Assembly (NCBI GenBank): GCA_030066595.1
Contig: JASJBI010000058.1
Coordinates: 1 to 42,178 of the forward strand
Length of the DNA: 42,178 nt
From: Alphaproteobacteria bacterium
GTDB lineage: Bacteria; Pseudomonadota; Alphaproteobacteria; JAJFFI01
Reading direction: 5' to 3'
Part shown: positions 34,153-42,178 of the stretch, piece by piece
How the letters are laid out: every line of letters starts with the position of its first letter
How positions within the stretch are numbered: position 1 is the first letter of the stretch
Notes under the pieces: generated by a model
What the model saw: only the letters and a program-made list of their open reading frames with translations
The model's database searches: none
What the model was told of the DNA's origin: nothing
Program-made: the position numbers and the translations under genes

Positions 34153-34791
34153 CTACCCGTTCCCGCCTAGCTCCCCCGTCAGAAGCAGGACCGCTATGGT
34201 GACCATCACCACGGCGACGAAACCGTCGAGCAGGCGCGTGGTGATCGGCTTGCGGAACAGCGGCGTGAACAGCATGGCACCATAGGCGATGGTGAAGAAG
34301 AACAGAAACGAGGCGACGGCACCTCCCGTGAGGAAGGCCAGCCGGCCGTCCCAGGCGTATTGCGCGCCGATCCCGCCCATCAGCACCACCGTGTCCAGAT
34401 AGACATGCGGATTGAGGAGCGAGAACCCCAGCGCCGACGTGGCCGCGGCCTTGCGCGAAGCGCCGCCCGCCGTCATCTCCGCCTCGGCCGCGGCGAGCCC
34501 CTTGTGGTCGCGCCGGAGCGCGTTGTGCAAGGCGCGCAGGCCAAACCAGATCAGGAACGCCCCGCCGCCCCAGGCGGCCGCGCGGGTGAGCCAGGTGCTC
34601 GACGCGATCACCGCGCCGAGCCCTGCCACCCCGACGGCGATCAGCAGCGCGTCACACACGGAGGATACAGCGGCAACGACGAACACATTCTGGCGCAACA
34701 GCCCCTGCCGGATGACAAAGGCGTTCTGCGCGCCGATCGCGAGGATGAGCCCGAGCCCGGTGAAGAGCCCGGTCAGAAAGATGGACAGCAT
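34153..34791 (-). CDS. argO: LysE/ArgO family amino-acid exporter
   Basis: A 212-residue inner-membrane protein with about six transmembrane helices. LTGLFTGLGLILAIGAQNAFVIRQGLLR is the signature of the ArgO/LysE exporters of basic amino acids. SALGFSLLNPHVYLDTVVLMG is the second conserved segment. The family exports arginine or lysine when they are in excess. The specificity here is by similarity only, so the symbol is tentative. No LysG/ArgP-type regulator is beside it. It is divergent from the GFA-family gene. Confidence 0.87.
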   Translation of the reverse strand: MLSIFLTGLFTGLGLILAIGAQNAFVIRQGLLRQNVFVVAAVSSVCDALLIAVGVAGLGAVIASSTWLTRAAAWGGGAFLIWFGLRALHNALRRDHKGLAAAEAEMTAGGASRKAAATSALGFSLLNPHVYLDTVVLMGGIGAQYAWDGRLAFLTGGAVASFLFFFTIAYGAMLFTPLFRKPITTRLLDGFVAVVMVTIAVLLLTGELGGNG

Positions 34792-34900
34792 GTTGCGGGA
34801 ATCCCCTGCCGCCCGAAGGCGACCTCTAGTCCATCCCTGATAGCACCCTGCCGGCGCGTCGGCAATTGCGCCAGTCCCCGCGGGGCCTTATAGAAACGGT

Positions 34901-35302
34901 ATGAGCGACGAAGTCCACAGCGGCGGCTGTTTCTGCGGCGCGATCCGGTACCAGGCGCGGGGCGCCCCGGTGCGCGTGAGCAGCTGCCATTGCAGCGACT
35001 GTCGCCGGTCCAGCGGCGCGCCGTTCCTCACCTTCGCCACCTTTCCCCGCGACAGCGTCGCATTCACCGAAGGCAAACCGAAGGCCCATCGGTCCTCTGC
35101 CCGGGCGGAGCGCTGGTTCTGTCCGGACTGCGGCACGCTACTGGCCTGGTCGGCGATCGAGGGCCGCGACACGATCGATCTGACGGTGGGCGGCATGGAC
35201 GAGCCCGACGGGTTCGCGCCCGAGTTCCACCTGTTCACGCGCAGCCGGGTGAACTGGCTCAAGCTCGACGACGGGCTGCCGCAGCACGAGACCTGGCCGT
35301 AA
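34901..35302 (+). CDS. GFA/CENP-V domain zinc protein
   Basis: A 133-residue protein of the glutathione-dependent formaldehyde-activating enzyme family. The zinc-binding cysteines are all present: GGCFCGAIRY at the N-terminus, SSCHCSDCRRSSGAPF in the middle and WFCPDCGTLLAW further on. Despite the family name, the role of most members is not established, and I see no formaldehyde-oxidation genes beside it. It is divergent from argO and convergent with the M81 peptidase gene, from which it is separated by only six bases. Confidence 0.92.
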   Translation: MSDEVHSGGCFCGAIRYQARGAPVRVSSCHCSDCRRSSGAPFLTFATFPRDSVAFTEGKPKAHRSSARAERWFCPDCGTLLAWSAIEGRDTIDLTVGGMDEPDGFAPEFHLFTRSRVNWLKLDDGLPQHETWP

Positions 35303-35308
35303 CGGCAT

Positions 35309-36799
35309 TCACGAGCGCAGGAACGCCGTTCCGCCCGGGGACAAGCGAAGGCCGTCCCTGAGCTTTCGGTAGGGCAGTTCCGCGGGATCGGCGATATTGG
35401 CGCCCGGCGCCCGCACCACCAGGATCTCTTCGGCGATGGGCGCGAAGTCGGCGCGGAAGTGCACCGAGCTCTTCACGACCAAGATCTTCGCCGTGGTCGG
35501 CTCCAGGCCGAGCTGGCGGAACATGGCCTGATCGGCGGCCTGCTGTTTGCGGCTCGAGACGATCACCTGCACGCCGTCGGCGCGCAAACGCGCCATCGGC
35601 CCGAGCTGCATTCGGCTGCCCTGGTAGAACGGCCCGGTCGCCGCGATGGCGCCGTCGCCGACCGCTTCCACGCGGAATGTGCCTGACACAGGCGTGTTGC
35701 CGCTCGACCGGCCGCCGAGGTCGCAAGTGATCGTGCCGCCGGCCCCGACCCGTGTAGCCGCGGCCGCGGCCTCGGGATCGTAGAGCAGCCCGACAGCGGC
35801 GCCCTCGGCCCCCTGGCGCAACAGCTCCGCCAGCAGTACCGTGCCGTCGGACTCCGCCCCGCCGCCGGGGTTGTCCTGGGTGTCGGCCAGGATGATCGGC
35901 CGGGTCGACGTTTGCGACCGGTCGATGGCGTGCGCGACCGCGTCGGTGGGCTCCCACAATCGCCCCGCGAAGGCGCCCTCGGCGGCTTCGATGTCCGCGG
36001 CCAGCGCCGCGACCGCGGCCTCCACCCGGTCCTGGTCCCAGCCATAGGCGAAAACCGCGGGGCCGCAATGGGCGACGTCCGCCGGGGGGAAGCCCATGGC
36101 GAAGGAGAGGCACAGGCCCGCGCCCGTTTCGAGCTCCGCCAGTCGGCGGTACAGCCGGTCGGCCGGCGCGGTCTCGGTGCACTGCCAGGGCAGCGGGATC
36201 AGGAACGGCAGCCTGTGCAGGCGATGGGTCGGCCGGCCTTGCTCGAGACATCGGATCAGATGCCGCGCGGCGCGCGCGCCGGTCTCGGCCATGTCCAGGT
36301 GCGGATAGGTGCGGTAGGCGACCAGGCCGTCCGCGATCGCGACCAGGCGGTCCGACGGGTTTGCGTGCAGATCCAGGCTCGCCACCAGCGGAGTGTCGCC
36401 GATCGCCGCGCGCAGCCGGGCCAGGGTCTCGCCGTCGCCGTCGTCCGCACCTTCGGCGACCATGGCGCCGTGCAGGTCCAGATAGACCCCGTCCAAGGAG
36501 CCGGATCGACCGAGCCCCTCCCGAATCATGCCGACGATCCGCGCGTAGGCATCCTCGGTCACCGCGCCCGATGGTCCAGCCGCGGTCCACAGGATCGGCA
36601 CCGCCTCGTGGCCGTCCGTCCGGAGTGCGGCCAAGGCCCCGGCAATCGGCAGATTCATGCCGGCAACGGCTTTCGGGATTTCGTCGCCCATGATCAGGCC
36701 CGGCCAGGCGTCCGGCGTCTCGAAATCCGCGAAGGTCGCCGGCGTGGACGCGAAGGTGTTGGTCTCGTGCTGGAAACCGGCGACGGCGATGCGGGCCAT
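35309..36799 (-). CDS. M81 family metallopeptidase (MlrC-like)
   Basis: A 496-residue protein of the MlrC/microcystinase C family. AVAGFQHETNTFASTPATFADF is the diagnostic N-terminus with a metal-binding His. YLDLHGAMVAEGADDGDGETLARL and LVASLDLHANPSDRL carry further metal ligands. IILADTQDNPGGGAESDGTVLLAELL is the conserved C-terminal-domain motif. Most family members do not act on microcystin; their substrates are unknown peptides or amides. It lies 46 bases downstream of the creatinase gene on the same strand, so the two are probably one transcript. Confidence 0.91.
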   Translation of the reverse strand: MARIAVAGFQHETNTFASTPATFADFETPDAWPGLIMGDEIPKAVAGMNLPIAGALAALRTDGHEAVPILWTAAGPSGAVTEDAYARIVGMIREGLGRSGSLDGVYLDLHGAMVAEGADDGDGETLARLRAAIGDTPLVASLDLHANPSDRLVAIADGLVAYRTYPHLDMAETGARAARHLIRCLEQGRPTHRLHRLPFLIPLPWQCTETAPADRLYRRLAELETGAGLCLSFAMGFPPADVAHCGPAVFAYGWDQDRVEAAVAALAADIEAAEGAFAGRLWEPTDAVAHAIDRSQTSTRPIILADTQDNPGGGAESDGTVLLAELLRQGAEGAAVGLLYDPEAAAAATRVGAGGTITCDLGGRSSGNTPVSGTFRVEAVGDGAIAATGPFYQGSRMQLGPMARLRADGVQVIVSSRKQQAADQAMFRQLGLEPTTAKILVVKSSVHFRADFAPIAEEILVVRAPGANIADPAELPYRKLRDGLRLSPGGTAFLRS

Positions 36800-36845
36800 G
36801 GTGCGGACTCGCGGGAGCTGTTCCGAGGCGTGTCAGCCGTAACGG

Positions 36846-38048
36846 TCAGGCTTTGACAATATTGTGCTCGGGACCGATCGGGAAGCCGGTGATGTTCTCG
36901 TTGCCGTCTTCGGTGACCAACAGGATGTCGTGCTCCCGATAGCCGCCTGCGCCCGTCTCGCCTTCCGGAATCATGACCATCGGCTCCATCGAGACCACCA
37001 TGCCGGGCTCGAGCACGGTCTCGATGTCCTCGCGCAGCTCGAGCGCCGCTTCGCGGCCGTAGTAGTGGCACAGCACGCCGAAGGAATGGCCGTAGCCGAA
37101 GGAGCGGTACGCCAGGAGATCGTGTTCGCGATAGAGTGCGTTGAGCTCCTCCGCGATGTCGCAGCAGCGCGCCCCGGGGCGGATCAGTTCGACTCCGCGC
37201 CAGTGCACCCGGCAGTTCGCCTCCCAGATTTCGAGCGCCCGGTCGCTTGCGTGGTCCAGGAACAGAGTGCGCTCGAGCGCCGTGTAGTAGCCGGCGATCA
37301 TCGGGAAGCAGTTGAGCGACAGGATGTCGCCCTTGACCAGCCGGCGCGCGGTGACCGGGTTGTGCGCGCCGTCGGTGTTGATGCCGGACTGGAACCAGAC
37401 CCAGCTGTCCATGAGTTCCGCATGCGGAAAGGTCTCGGCAATCTGGTCCACGATTGCGTTTCTGCCGGCGGAGGCGATCTCGTGCTCCGAGACCCCCTCG
37501 GCGATGGCGTCCCGGCAGGCCGCGCCGCCGCCGTCCGCGATGCGGGCCCCTGCCTTGATCAGGGCGATCTCCTCGGCGGACTTGATCATGCGCTGGTGCA
37601 TCACCGCCTCGCCCACGTCGACGAAGTCGACGTCGGGCAGAGCGCCGCGCAGCTTGCCGGCCAGTTCCAAGGTCAGATGGTCGAACTCGACGCCGACGCG
37701 TCCATGCGGCGGCAGGAGCCGTTGGACCGCCAACAGGAAGTTGTCACGCTGCCAGTCGGTGTAGACCAGGTTGTCGCCGAAGCTGCGGCGCCAGGGCTGG
37801 CCGCCGTCGATGCTTGCGGAGATCGTCGTGGCCTCGTCCTGGGTGACGACCAGGCCGTAGGGCCGCCCGAACCCGCAATAGAGAAAGTCCGAGAAGTAGT
37901 TGATGTTCTGGATCGAGGTGAACAGGACCGCCGCCAGGTCCCGCGTGGCCATAGTCTGCCGCAGCGCGTCCTGGCGACGCGCCATCTCCGGCTCGGAAAA
38001 GGTCGGCGTGACCCTTTCGCCGTTGCGAACGGTCTTGAGCGGCTCCAT
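36846..38048 (-). CDS. Creatinase (creatine amidinohydrolase)
   Basis: A 400-residue M24-fold enzyme that hydrolyses creatine to sarcosine and urea. The open frame extends further, but the ATG at 38048, with GGGGAA upstream, gives the expected start MEPLKTVRNGERVTPTFSEP. It resembles the Pseudomonas putida creatinase closely: NINYFSDFLYCGFGRPYGLVVT, ISASIDGGQPWRRSFGDNLV, VYTDWQRDN, WFQSGINTDGAHNPVT (with the catalytic His), LSLNCFPMIAGYYTALERTL, and GMVVSMEPMVMIPEGETGAGG. The metal ligands of true M24 peptidases are absent, as is normal for creatinases. The alternative is an ectoine hydrolase (DoeA), which is related, but the sequence fits creatinase better. Sarcosine oxidase and creatininase genes are not seen nearby. 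Confidence 0.87.
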   Translation of the reverse strand: MEPLKTVRNGERVTPTFSEPEMARRQDALRQTMATRDLAAVLFTSIQNINYFSDFLYCGFGRPYGLVVTQDEATTISASIDGGQPWRRSFGDNLVYTDWQRDNFLLAVQRLLPPHGRVGVEFDHLTLELAGKLRGALPDVDFVDVGEAVMHQRMIKSAEEIALIKAGARIADGGGAACRDAIAEGVSEHEIASAGRNAIVDQIAETFPHAELMDSWVWFQSGINTDGAHNPVTARRLVKGDILSLNCFPMIAGYYTALERTLFLDHASDRALEIWEANCRVHWRGVELIRPGARCCDIAEELNALYREHDLLAYRSFGYGHSFGVLCHYYGREAALELREDIETVLEPGMVVSMEPMVMIPEGETGAGGYREHDILLVTEDGNENITGFPIGPEHNIVKA

Positions 38049-38116
38049 GTCCGTTCCCCAGATACGGACACGCCCCCGTGATGATGCAGGGTCCGCTGGC
38101 CTGCTGTCAGCGGCCC

Positions 38117-39841
38117 CTAAATCTCTGCGTAGACGTGTGTCTCCTTTTCTGCGCCGGGATGCACGACCGCCCCATCGGCGGCCGGTCCGACGGTCTGAGC
38201 ATAGCGCCACAGCGCGCCGGATTGATAGTTGTTCTGTCTCGCCGTCCATTGCGCCCGCCGCGCCTCGAGTTCGGCCGGGTCCAGGTCCACGTCGATGGTC
38301 CCGTCCCGGGCGTCGATGCGAATCATGTCGCCGTCGCGCAACAGGCCGATGGGCCCGCCGACCGCTGCCTCGGGACCGATATGGCCGACGCACAGGCCGC
38401 GGGTCCCGCCGGAAAAGCGGCCGTCGGTGATCAGTGCGACCCGTTCCATGCCGAGGCCGTAGAGCGCCGCCGTGGTCGCCAGCATCTCGCGCATGCCCGG
38501 CCCGCCCTTGGGTCCCTCGTAGCGGATGACGATGCAGTCGCCCTCTTGGATGCGGCCGTTCATCACCGCGGCGAAGGCGTCCTCTTCGCGGTCGAACACG
38601 CGCGCGGGTCCGCGGAAGCTCAGCTTGTCGTCGGGAATGCCGGCGACCTTGACGATGGCGCCCTCGGGCGCGAGCGTGCCCTTGAGACCGACCACTCCCC
38701 CTGTCGGCAAGATCGGCGCGGCCGCGCGGTAGACCACGTCCTGGCCCTCGGGAAATGTGACGTCCTTGAGGTTCTCGGCCAAGGTCTTGCCGCTCACCGT
38801 CAGACAGTCGCCGTGCAGCACGCCGGCGTCGAGGAGCTCCTTCAAGACCACGGAGACGCCGCCGACCTCGTAGAGGTCCTTGGCCACGTATTTGCCGCCG
38901 GGCTTGAGGTCGGCGATGTAGGGCGTCTTCTTGAAGATCTCGGCCACGTCATGCAGGTCGAACTTGATGCCCGCCTCATTGGCGATCGCCGGCAGATGCA
39001 GGGCGCCGTTGGTCGAGCCGCCGGTCGCCGCCACCACGGCAGCCGCGTTCTCGAGCGCCTCGCGGGTGACGATGTCGCGTGGCCGGATGTTCCGCTCCAA
39101 GAGCATCATCACCGCCTGCCCCGAAAGGTCGCACAGCTGGTCGCGGGACTCGTAGGGCGCAGGCGCGCCGGCCGAGCCGGGCAGCGCCAGGCCGATCGCC
39201 TCGGATACGCAGGCCATAGTGTTCGCGGTGAACTGCCCGCCGCAGGACCCCGCCGATGGGCAGGCGTTCAATTCGAGCTCGTGCAGGTCTTCATCCGACA
39301 TCTTGTCGGACACGTTCTGTCCGACACCCTCGAAGACATCGACGATGGTGACGTCCCGGCCCTTGAACCGGCCCGGCAGGATCGAGCCGCCATAGATAAA
39401 GACGGCCGGCACGTTCAGGCGGACCATGGCCATCATCATGCCGGGCAGCGACTTGTCGCAGCCGGCAAGCGTCACGAGCGCGTCGTAGCAGTGCCCGCGC
39501 ATCGTCAGCTCGACCGAGTCGGCGATGATCTCCCGCGAAACCAGCGACGACTTCATGCCTTCGTGCCCCATGGCGATGCCGTCGGTCACGGTGATCGTGG
39601 TGAACTCGCGCGGCGTGCCTTGGGCGGTCCGCACGCCAAGCTTCACGGCCTGCGCCTGCCGGCCGAGGGAAATGTTGCACGGCGCGGCCTCGTTCCAGGC
39701 GGTCGCCACGCCCACGAGCGGCTGAGCCACCTCTTCTTCGGTGACGCCCATGGCATAGAGAAACGCCCGATGCGGGGCGCGCTCGGGCCCGACGGTGGTG
39801 TGGCGGCTGGGCAGCTTTGATTTGTCGAACTTGCTCGGCAT
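38117..39841 (-). CDS. ilvD: Dihydroxy-acid dehydratase
   Basis: A 574-residue Fe-S enzyme that dehydrates dihydroxy acids in valine, leucine and isoleucine synthesis. I chose the ATG at 39841 ([23 protein letters not shown]), as the open frame upstream is not family-like. The cluster cysteines are in [24 protein letters not shown] and [16 protein letters not shown]. Other signatures are [36 protein letters not shown] and [23 protein letters not shown]. Everything expected is intact. It is divergent from the TPR gene. Confidence 0.96.
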   Translation of the reverse strand: MPSKFDKSKLPSRHTTVGPERAPHRAFLYAMGVTEEEVAQPLVGVATAWNEAAPCNISLGRQAQAVKLGVRTAQGTPREFTTITVTDGIAMGHEGMKSSLVSREIIADSVELTMRGHCYDALVTLAGCDKSLPGMMMAMVRLNVPAVFIYGGSILPGRFKGRDVTIVDVFEGVGQNVSDKMSDEDLHELELNACPSAGSCGGQFTANTMACVSEAIGLALPGSAGAPAPYESRDQLCDLSGQAVMMLLERNIRPRDIVTREALENAAAVVAATGGSTNGALHLPAIANEAGIKFDLHDVAEIFKKTPYIADLKPGGKYVAKDLYEVGGVSVVLKELLDAGVLHGDCLTVSGKTLAENLKDVTFPEGQDVVYRAAAPILPTGGVVGLKGTLAPEGAIVKVAGIPDDKLSFRGPARVFDREEDAFAAVMNGRIQEGDCIVIRYEGPKGGPGMREMLATTAALYGLGMERVALITDGRFSGGTRGLCVGHIGPEAAVGGPIGLLRDGDMIRIDARDGTIDVDLDPAELEARRAQWTARQNNYQSGALWRYAQTVGPAADGAVVHPGAEKETHVYAEI

Positions 39842-40085
39842 GACGGACGTCCCGGACTGTGCTGGGAGAAAAACTCGCGGAGCATACCTGTGCCAGCCTT
39901 GGCTCCACAAGGGCGATCCGCCGAATGAAGGACGCCTGCATTGCCTCAGAGGGGATCGGTTCTCTCGCCTGGCCCAATGGCCGCCGCGCTCCGCCCGGCG
40001 GTGTCACTATGCCTTTGGAAAGCTTGAGATCATTGCCCCACCATGCGATATCAGGCGCCCGGCTGAACCAGGAGGGTGATGGGCC

Positions 40086-40622
40086 GTGCGCGTCTCAAAG
40101 CTATTGCTTGTGCTTTTGCTGCTGACCGCGCTGGCGCGCCCGGCGTTCGCGGACGGGTTCAAGGCATACCAGGCGGGCCGTGCGGCGCTGGACGCGGGCC
40201 GGCTGCAGGACGCGATCCGTTTCACCACAACGGCGATCGAGTCCGGCGAGCTGGACGAGCGGGCGCTCTCGATCGCCTACAACGCCCGCGGGCTGGCCTT
40301 TCGCCGCATCGGACGCCTCGACGCCGCGGTGGCCGACTACGACAGGGCCATCGGTGTCCGGCCGGACTATGCCATGGCGTTCAACAACCGGGGCATCGCC
40401 AACCAATCGCGGGGCGCCTACGCGGACGCGATCTACGACCATTCCCAGGCCATCGCCCTCGATCCCGCCTATGTCAACGCCTATGTCGGCCGCTGCCTGG
40501 CCTATGAAGCGCGCAAACAGAAGGAGCTTGCCGCCAGCGACTGCCGCAAGGCGCTCGAGCTGGACCCCGACAAGGAAGGGGCCAAAAAGGCGCTCAAGCG
40601 CATGGGCGCCGGCCCCTGGTAG
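40086..40622 (+). CDS. Exported TPR-repeat protein
   Basis: A 178-residue protein starting at a GTG at 40086, ten bases after AGGAGGG. A signal peptide (VSKLLLVLLLLTALARPAFAD) sends it to the periplasm. About three tetratricopeptide repeats follow (AYNARGLAFRRIGRLDAAVADYDRAIGVRPD, AFNNRGIANQSRGAYADAIYDHSQAIALDP, AYVGRCLAYEARKQKELAASDCRKALELDP). They form a binding surface for other proteins. The partner is not evident from the neighbours, a small lipoprotein and a LivH-type permease. Confidence 0.87.
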   Translation: MRVSKLLLVLLLLTALARPAFADGFKAYQAGRAALDAGRLQDAIRFTTTAIESGELDERALSIAYNARGLAFRRIGRLDAAVADYDRAIGVRPDYAMAFNNRGIANQSRGAYADAIYDHSQAIALDPAYVNAYVGRCLAYEARKQKELAASDCRKALELDPDKEGAKKALKRMGAGPW

Positions 40623-40680
40623 GAGCGACGCCGGCGCGGCGCGATTGACCCGCAGCACCCGCGCTCCCTACTGTTTCCAG

Positions 40681-41037
40681 ATGCATTGCCGTCATGCTTT
40701 TCCGGCCGGCATCGTGGCCGCATGCCTCGCCGGCTGCGGGCCCGACCAGGGTCAGGCGGCGTTGTGCGAACGGGTGCTCTGGGCGGTGATCGATGCCGCC
40801 GAGCCGGGCCGCACGCGGCTCGGCGAGACTCCGCCGGACCAGGCCCACGTCGTCACCCTGGCCTACGAAGGCGTCGGGCGCGACGGCGGCCGGATCACGG
40901 GACAGGTGCGCTGCCGCTTCGCCGGCGGCGGCTTCGGGACCGAGCGGTTCAAGCTGCTGGGTATCTGGACCGATGACGCGGGCGAGCTGTCGCCGTTTTC
41001 GGTCGCGCACGTGAAAAACAGGCTCGGCCTCGACTGA
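40681..41037 (+). CDS. Small hypothetical lipoprotein
   Basis: A 118-residue product that I do not recognise. It begins MHCRHAFPAGIVAACLAGCGPD, a signal peptide with lipobox LAGC, so the mature form should be lipid-anchored. The rest is soluble (ALCERVLWAVIDAAEPGRTRLGE, VTLAYEGVGRDGGRITGQVRCRFA, FKLLGIWTDDAGELSPFSVAHVKNRL). It contains two cysteines beyond the lipobox one. It ends six bases before the LivH-like gene and may share its transcript. A longer open frame exists upstream but overlaps the TPR gene. Confidence 0.65.
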   Translation: MHCRHAFPAGIVAACLAGCGPDQGQAALCERVLWAVIDAAEPGRTRLGETPPDQAHVVTLAYEGVGRDGGRITGQVRCRFAGGGFGTERFKLLGIWTDDAGELSPFSVAHVKNRLGLD

Positions 41038-41043
41038 CCGGCC

Positions 41044-41982
41044 ATGGAGTATTTCCTCCAGCAGGCGATCAACGGGCTCACGGTCGGCTGCATCTACGGC
41101 TTGGTCGCCATGGGCTACACGCTGGTGCACGGCATCATCGGCCAGATCAACCTGGCTCATGGCGAGATCTTCACCATCGGCGGGTTCCTCGGCTTCATCG
41201 TGCTGACGCTCGCCGCGATCTTCGGCGTGGCGGCCGTGCCGGCCGGCCTGCTGCTGGCGCTCGTGCTGGCTGCGCTCTTGACCGCGGTGCATGGCTGGGC
41301 CTTGCACCGGGGGATCTACCGGCCCTTGGCCGCGGCGCCGGGCTTCGCCCCCCTGGTCGCCACCATCGGGCTCGCCATCTTTCTGCGCGAATATGTCTGG
41401 CTGGTTCAGGATTCCGGCTACCTCTGGTCGGCGCCGATCCTGGGCACGAGCTTCGTGTTCTTCCCGGGCTCCGTGTTCCCGGTCCACCTCGGCCATCGGC
41501 ACCTGCTGATCGTCGCGGTGACGGCGGCGGCGCTCGTGCTGCACTGGCTGCTGGTCAGCCGGTCGCGTCTCGGCCGGGCCCAGCGGGCCTGCGCCCAGGA
41601 CATCCGCATGGCGGCGCTCTGCGGCGTCGACACCGGGCGCGCCGTCGGCGTCGCCTTCGCCATCGGCGGCGCGTTCGCGGCCGTGGCCGGCGTGATCGTC
41701 GCGACCCATTACGGCTTCATCAACGCCTATATGGGCTTTACCGTCGGCATCAAGGCGCTCACCGCGGCGATCCTCGGCGGCATCGGCTCGCTGCCTGGCG
41801 CGGTGATCGGCGGCCTGCTGATCGGCCTCCTGGAGACCTTCTGGTCCGCCTATCTCAGCATCCTGTTTCGCGACGTCGTGGTGTTCGGCGTGCTGGTCGC
41901 GGTGATCGTCTTCCGCCCGAGCGGCATCCTCGGCCGGCCGGTCCTGGAGTCCGTGCCGGGCGCCGGCGCGCCGCGGCGCTGA
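41044..41982 (+). CDS. Branched-chain amino-acid type ABC permease (LivH family)
   Basis: A 312-residue inner-membrane permease with about eight transmembrane helices. YFLQQAINGLTVGCIYGLVAMGYTLVHGIIGQINLAHGEIFTIGGFLG is the diagnostic LivH N-terminus. ILGGIGSLPGAVIGGLLIGLLETF is the conserved late segment. The family imports leucine, isoleucine, valine, amides or urea together with a LivM-type permease, two ATPases and a binding protein. None of these follows directly: the next gene is a DUF1330 protein, so the partners are elsewhere or the system is arranged unusually. Substrate cannot be assigned. Confidence 0.88.
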   Translation: MEYFLQQAINGLTVGCIYGLVAMGYTLVHGIIGQINLAHGEIFTIGGFLGFIVLTLAAIFGVAAVPAGLLLALVLAALLTAVHGWALHRGIYRPLAAAPGFAPLVATIGLAIFLREYVWLVQDSGYLWSAPILGTSFVFFPGSVFPVHLGHRHLLIVAVTAAALVLHWLLVSRSRLGRAQRACAQDIRMAALCGVDTGRAVGVAFAIGGAFAAVAGVIVATHYGFINAYMGFTVGIKALTAAILGGIGSLPGAVIGGLLIGLLETFWSAYLSILFRDVVVFGVLVAVIVFRPSGILGRPVLESVPGAGAPRR

Positions 41983-42063
41983 CCGGACGCGGCGTGACGG
42001 CACAGGTCCCTCCGGCTACGATACGGACCCATCCATCAAACCCAACAGCGAGGGGACGCCGCC

Positions 42064-42178
42064 ATGGCCGGATACATCATCGTGCAAGTCGACGTCAAAG
42101 ACACCGAAGCCTACAAGACCTACATCCCGCAGGTTCCGCCGACCATCGAGCAGTTCGGCGGCGAGTTCGTCGTGCGCG
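42064..42178 (+). CDS. DUF1330 family protein, 3' end cut by window
   Basis: The start is an ATG at 42064 shortly after AGCGAGGGG. The 38 visible residues (MAGYIIVQVDVKDTEAYKTYIPQVPPTIEQFGGEFVVR) match the N-terminus of DUF1330 proteins, small ferredoxin-like-fold (dimeric alpha/beta barrel) proteins of unknown role. The remaining ~60 residues lie beyond the window edge. Confidence 0.85.
   Translation, partial: MAGYIIVQVDVKDTEAYKTYIPQVPPTIEQFGGEFVVR

Noticed and set aside
38049..38393. N-terminal extension of the creatinase frame
   Set aside because: It is low-complexity, Arg-rich and overlaps the ilvD gene; creatinase starts at 38048.
1..42178. Search by eye for CRISPR arrays, tRNA or rRNA genes, IS elements and prophage genes
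   Set aside because: No regularly spaced repeats, cloverleaf sequences, transposase or phage genes were recognised; small RNAs would not be visible by eye.

Overview
The window is a GC-rich, densely coded chromosomal segment from an alphaproteobacterium, most likely of the Rhodospirillales/Kiloniellales type. That placement rests on one block of gene order, argS - SPOR protein - nagZ - (M50 peptidase) - scpA - scpB ... tatA - tatB - tatC - serS - surE - LytM lipoprotein, which is characteristic of that class. I see no rRNA, tRNA, CRISPR array, insertion sequence or prophage, and the window holds about 38 protein genes, two of them cut by the window ends.

Layout. Bases 1-7.0 kb carry envelope and signalling genes: a truncated DUF1194 (VWFA-like) secreted protein, an ECF sigma factor with its membrane anti-sigma factor, an LCAT-family hydrolase, a HAMP/SpoIIE-type phosphatase that has lost most metal-binding aspartates, and a DUF389 membrane protein. 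Bases 7.5-22.5 kb are the conserved housekeeping block, all on the minus strand, covering division and wall remodelling (LytM lipoprotein, SPOR, nagZ), chromosome segregation (scpA, scpB), twin-arginine export (tatABC), tRNA charging (argS, serS) and nucleotide turnover (surE, dgt). A two-gene ferric-iron ABC transporter (fbpB, fbpC) sits between scpB and tatA, with a clear Fur-type palindrome at 15278-15296. Bases 22.7-24.6 kb are plus-strand erpA, xth and a RidA-family gene, with a complex palindromic repeat between erpA and xth. Then follow a soluble PQQ-type sugar dehydrogenase and a two-domain polyphosphate:AMP phosphotransferase.

Bases 27.9-31.8 kb hold the most interesting unit: a four-gene operon of a ribbon-helix-helix-like protein, a PspA/IM30 protein, a YqiJ-like membrane protein and a flotillin. 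A readable sigma-70 promoter precedes it, and its spacer holds two TGCATACA repeats one helical turn apart, which suggests an autoregulated membrane-integrity module. Next to it, as a separate minus-strand unit, is an unusual 606-residue protein with two Ig-like domains outside, five membrane segments, and a duplicated helical (HhH-like) module predicted inside.

Bases 34.1-42.2 kb are mainly metabolic: an ArgO/LysE exporter, a GFA protein, an M81 (MlrC-like) metallopeptidase beside a creatinase, ilvD, a TPR protein, a small lipoprotein, a LivH-type permease without its usual partners directly downstream, and the start of a DUF1330 protein. All functions are read from remembered family motifs; no database search or calculation was run.
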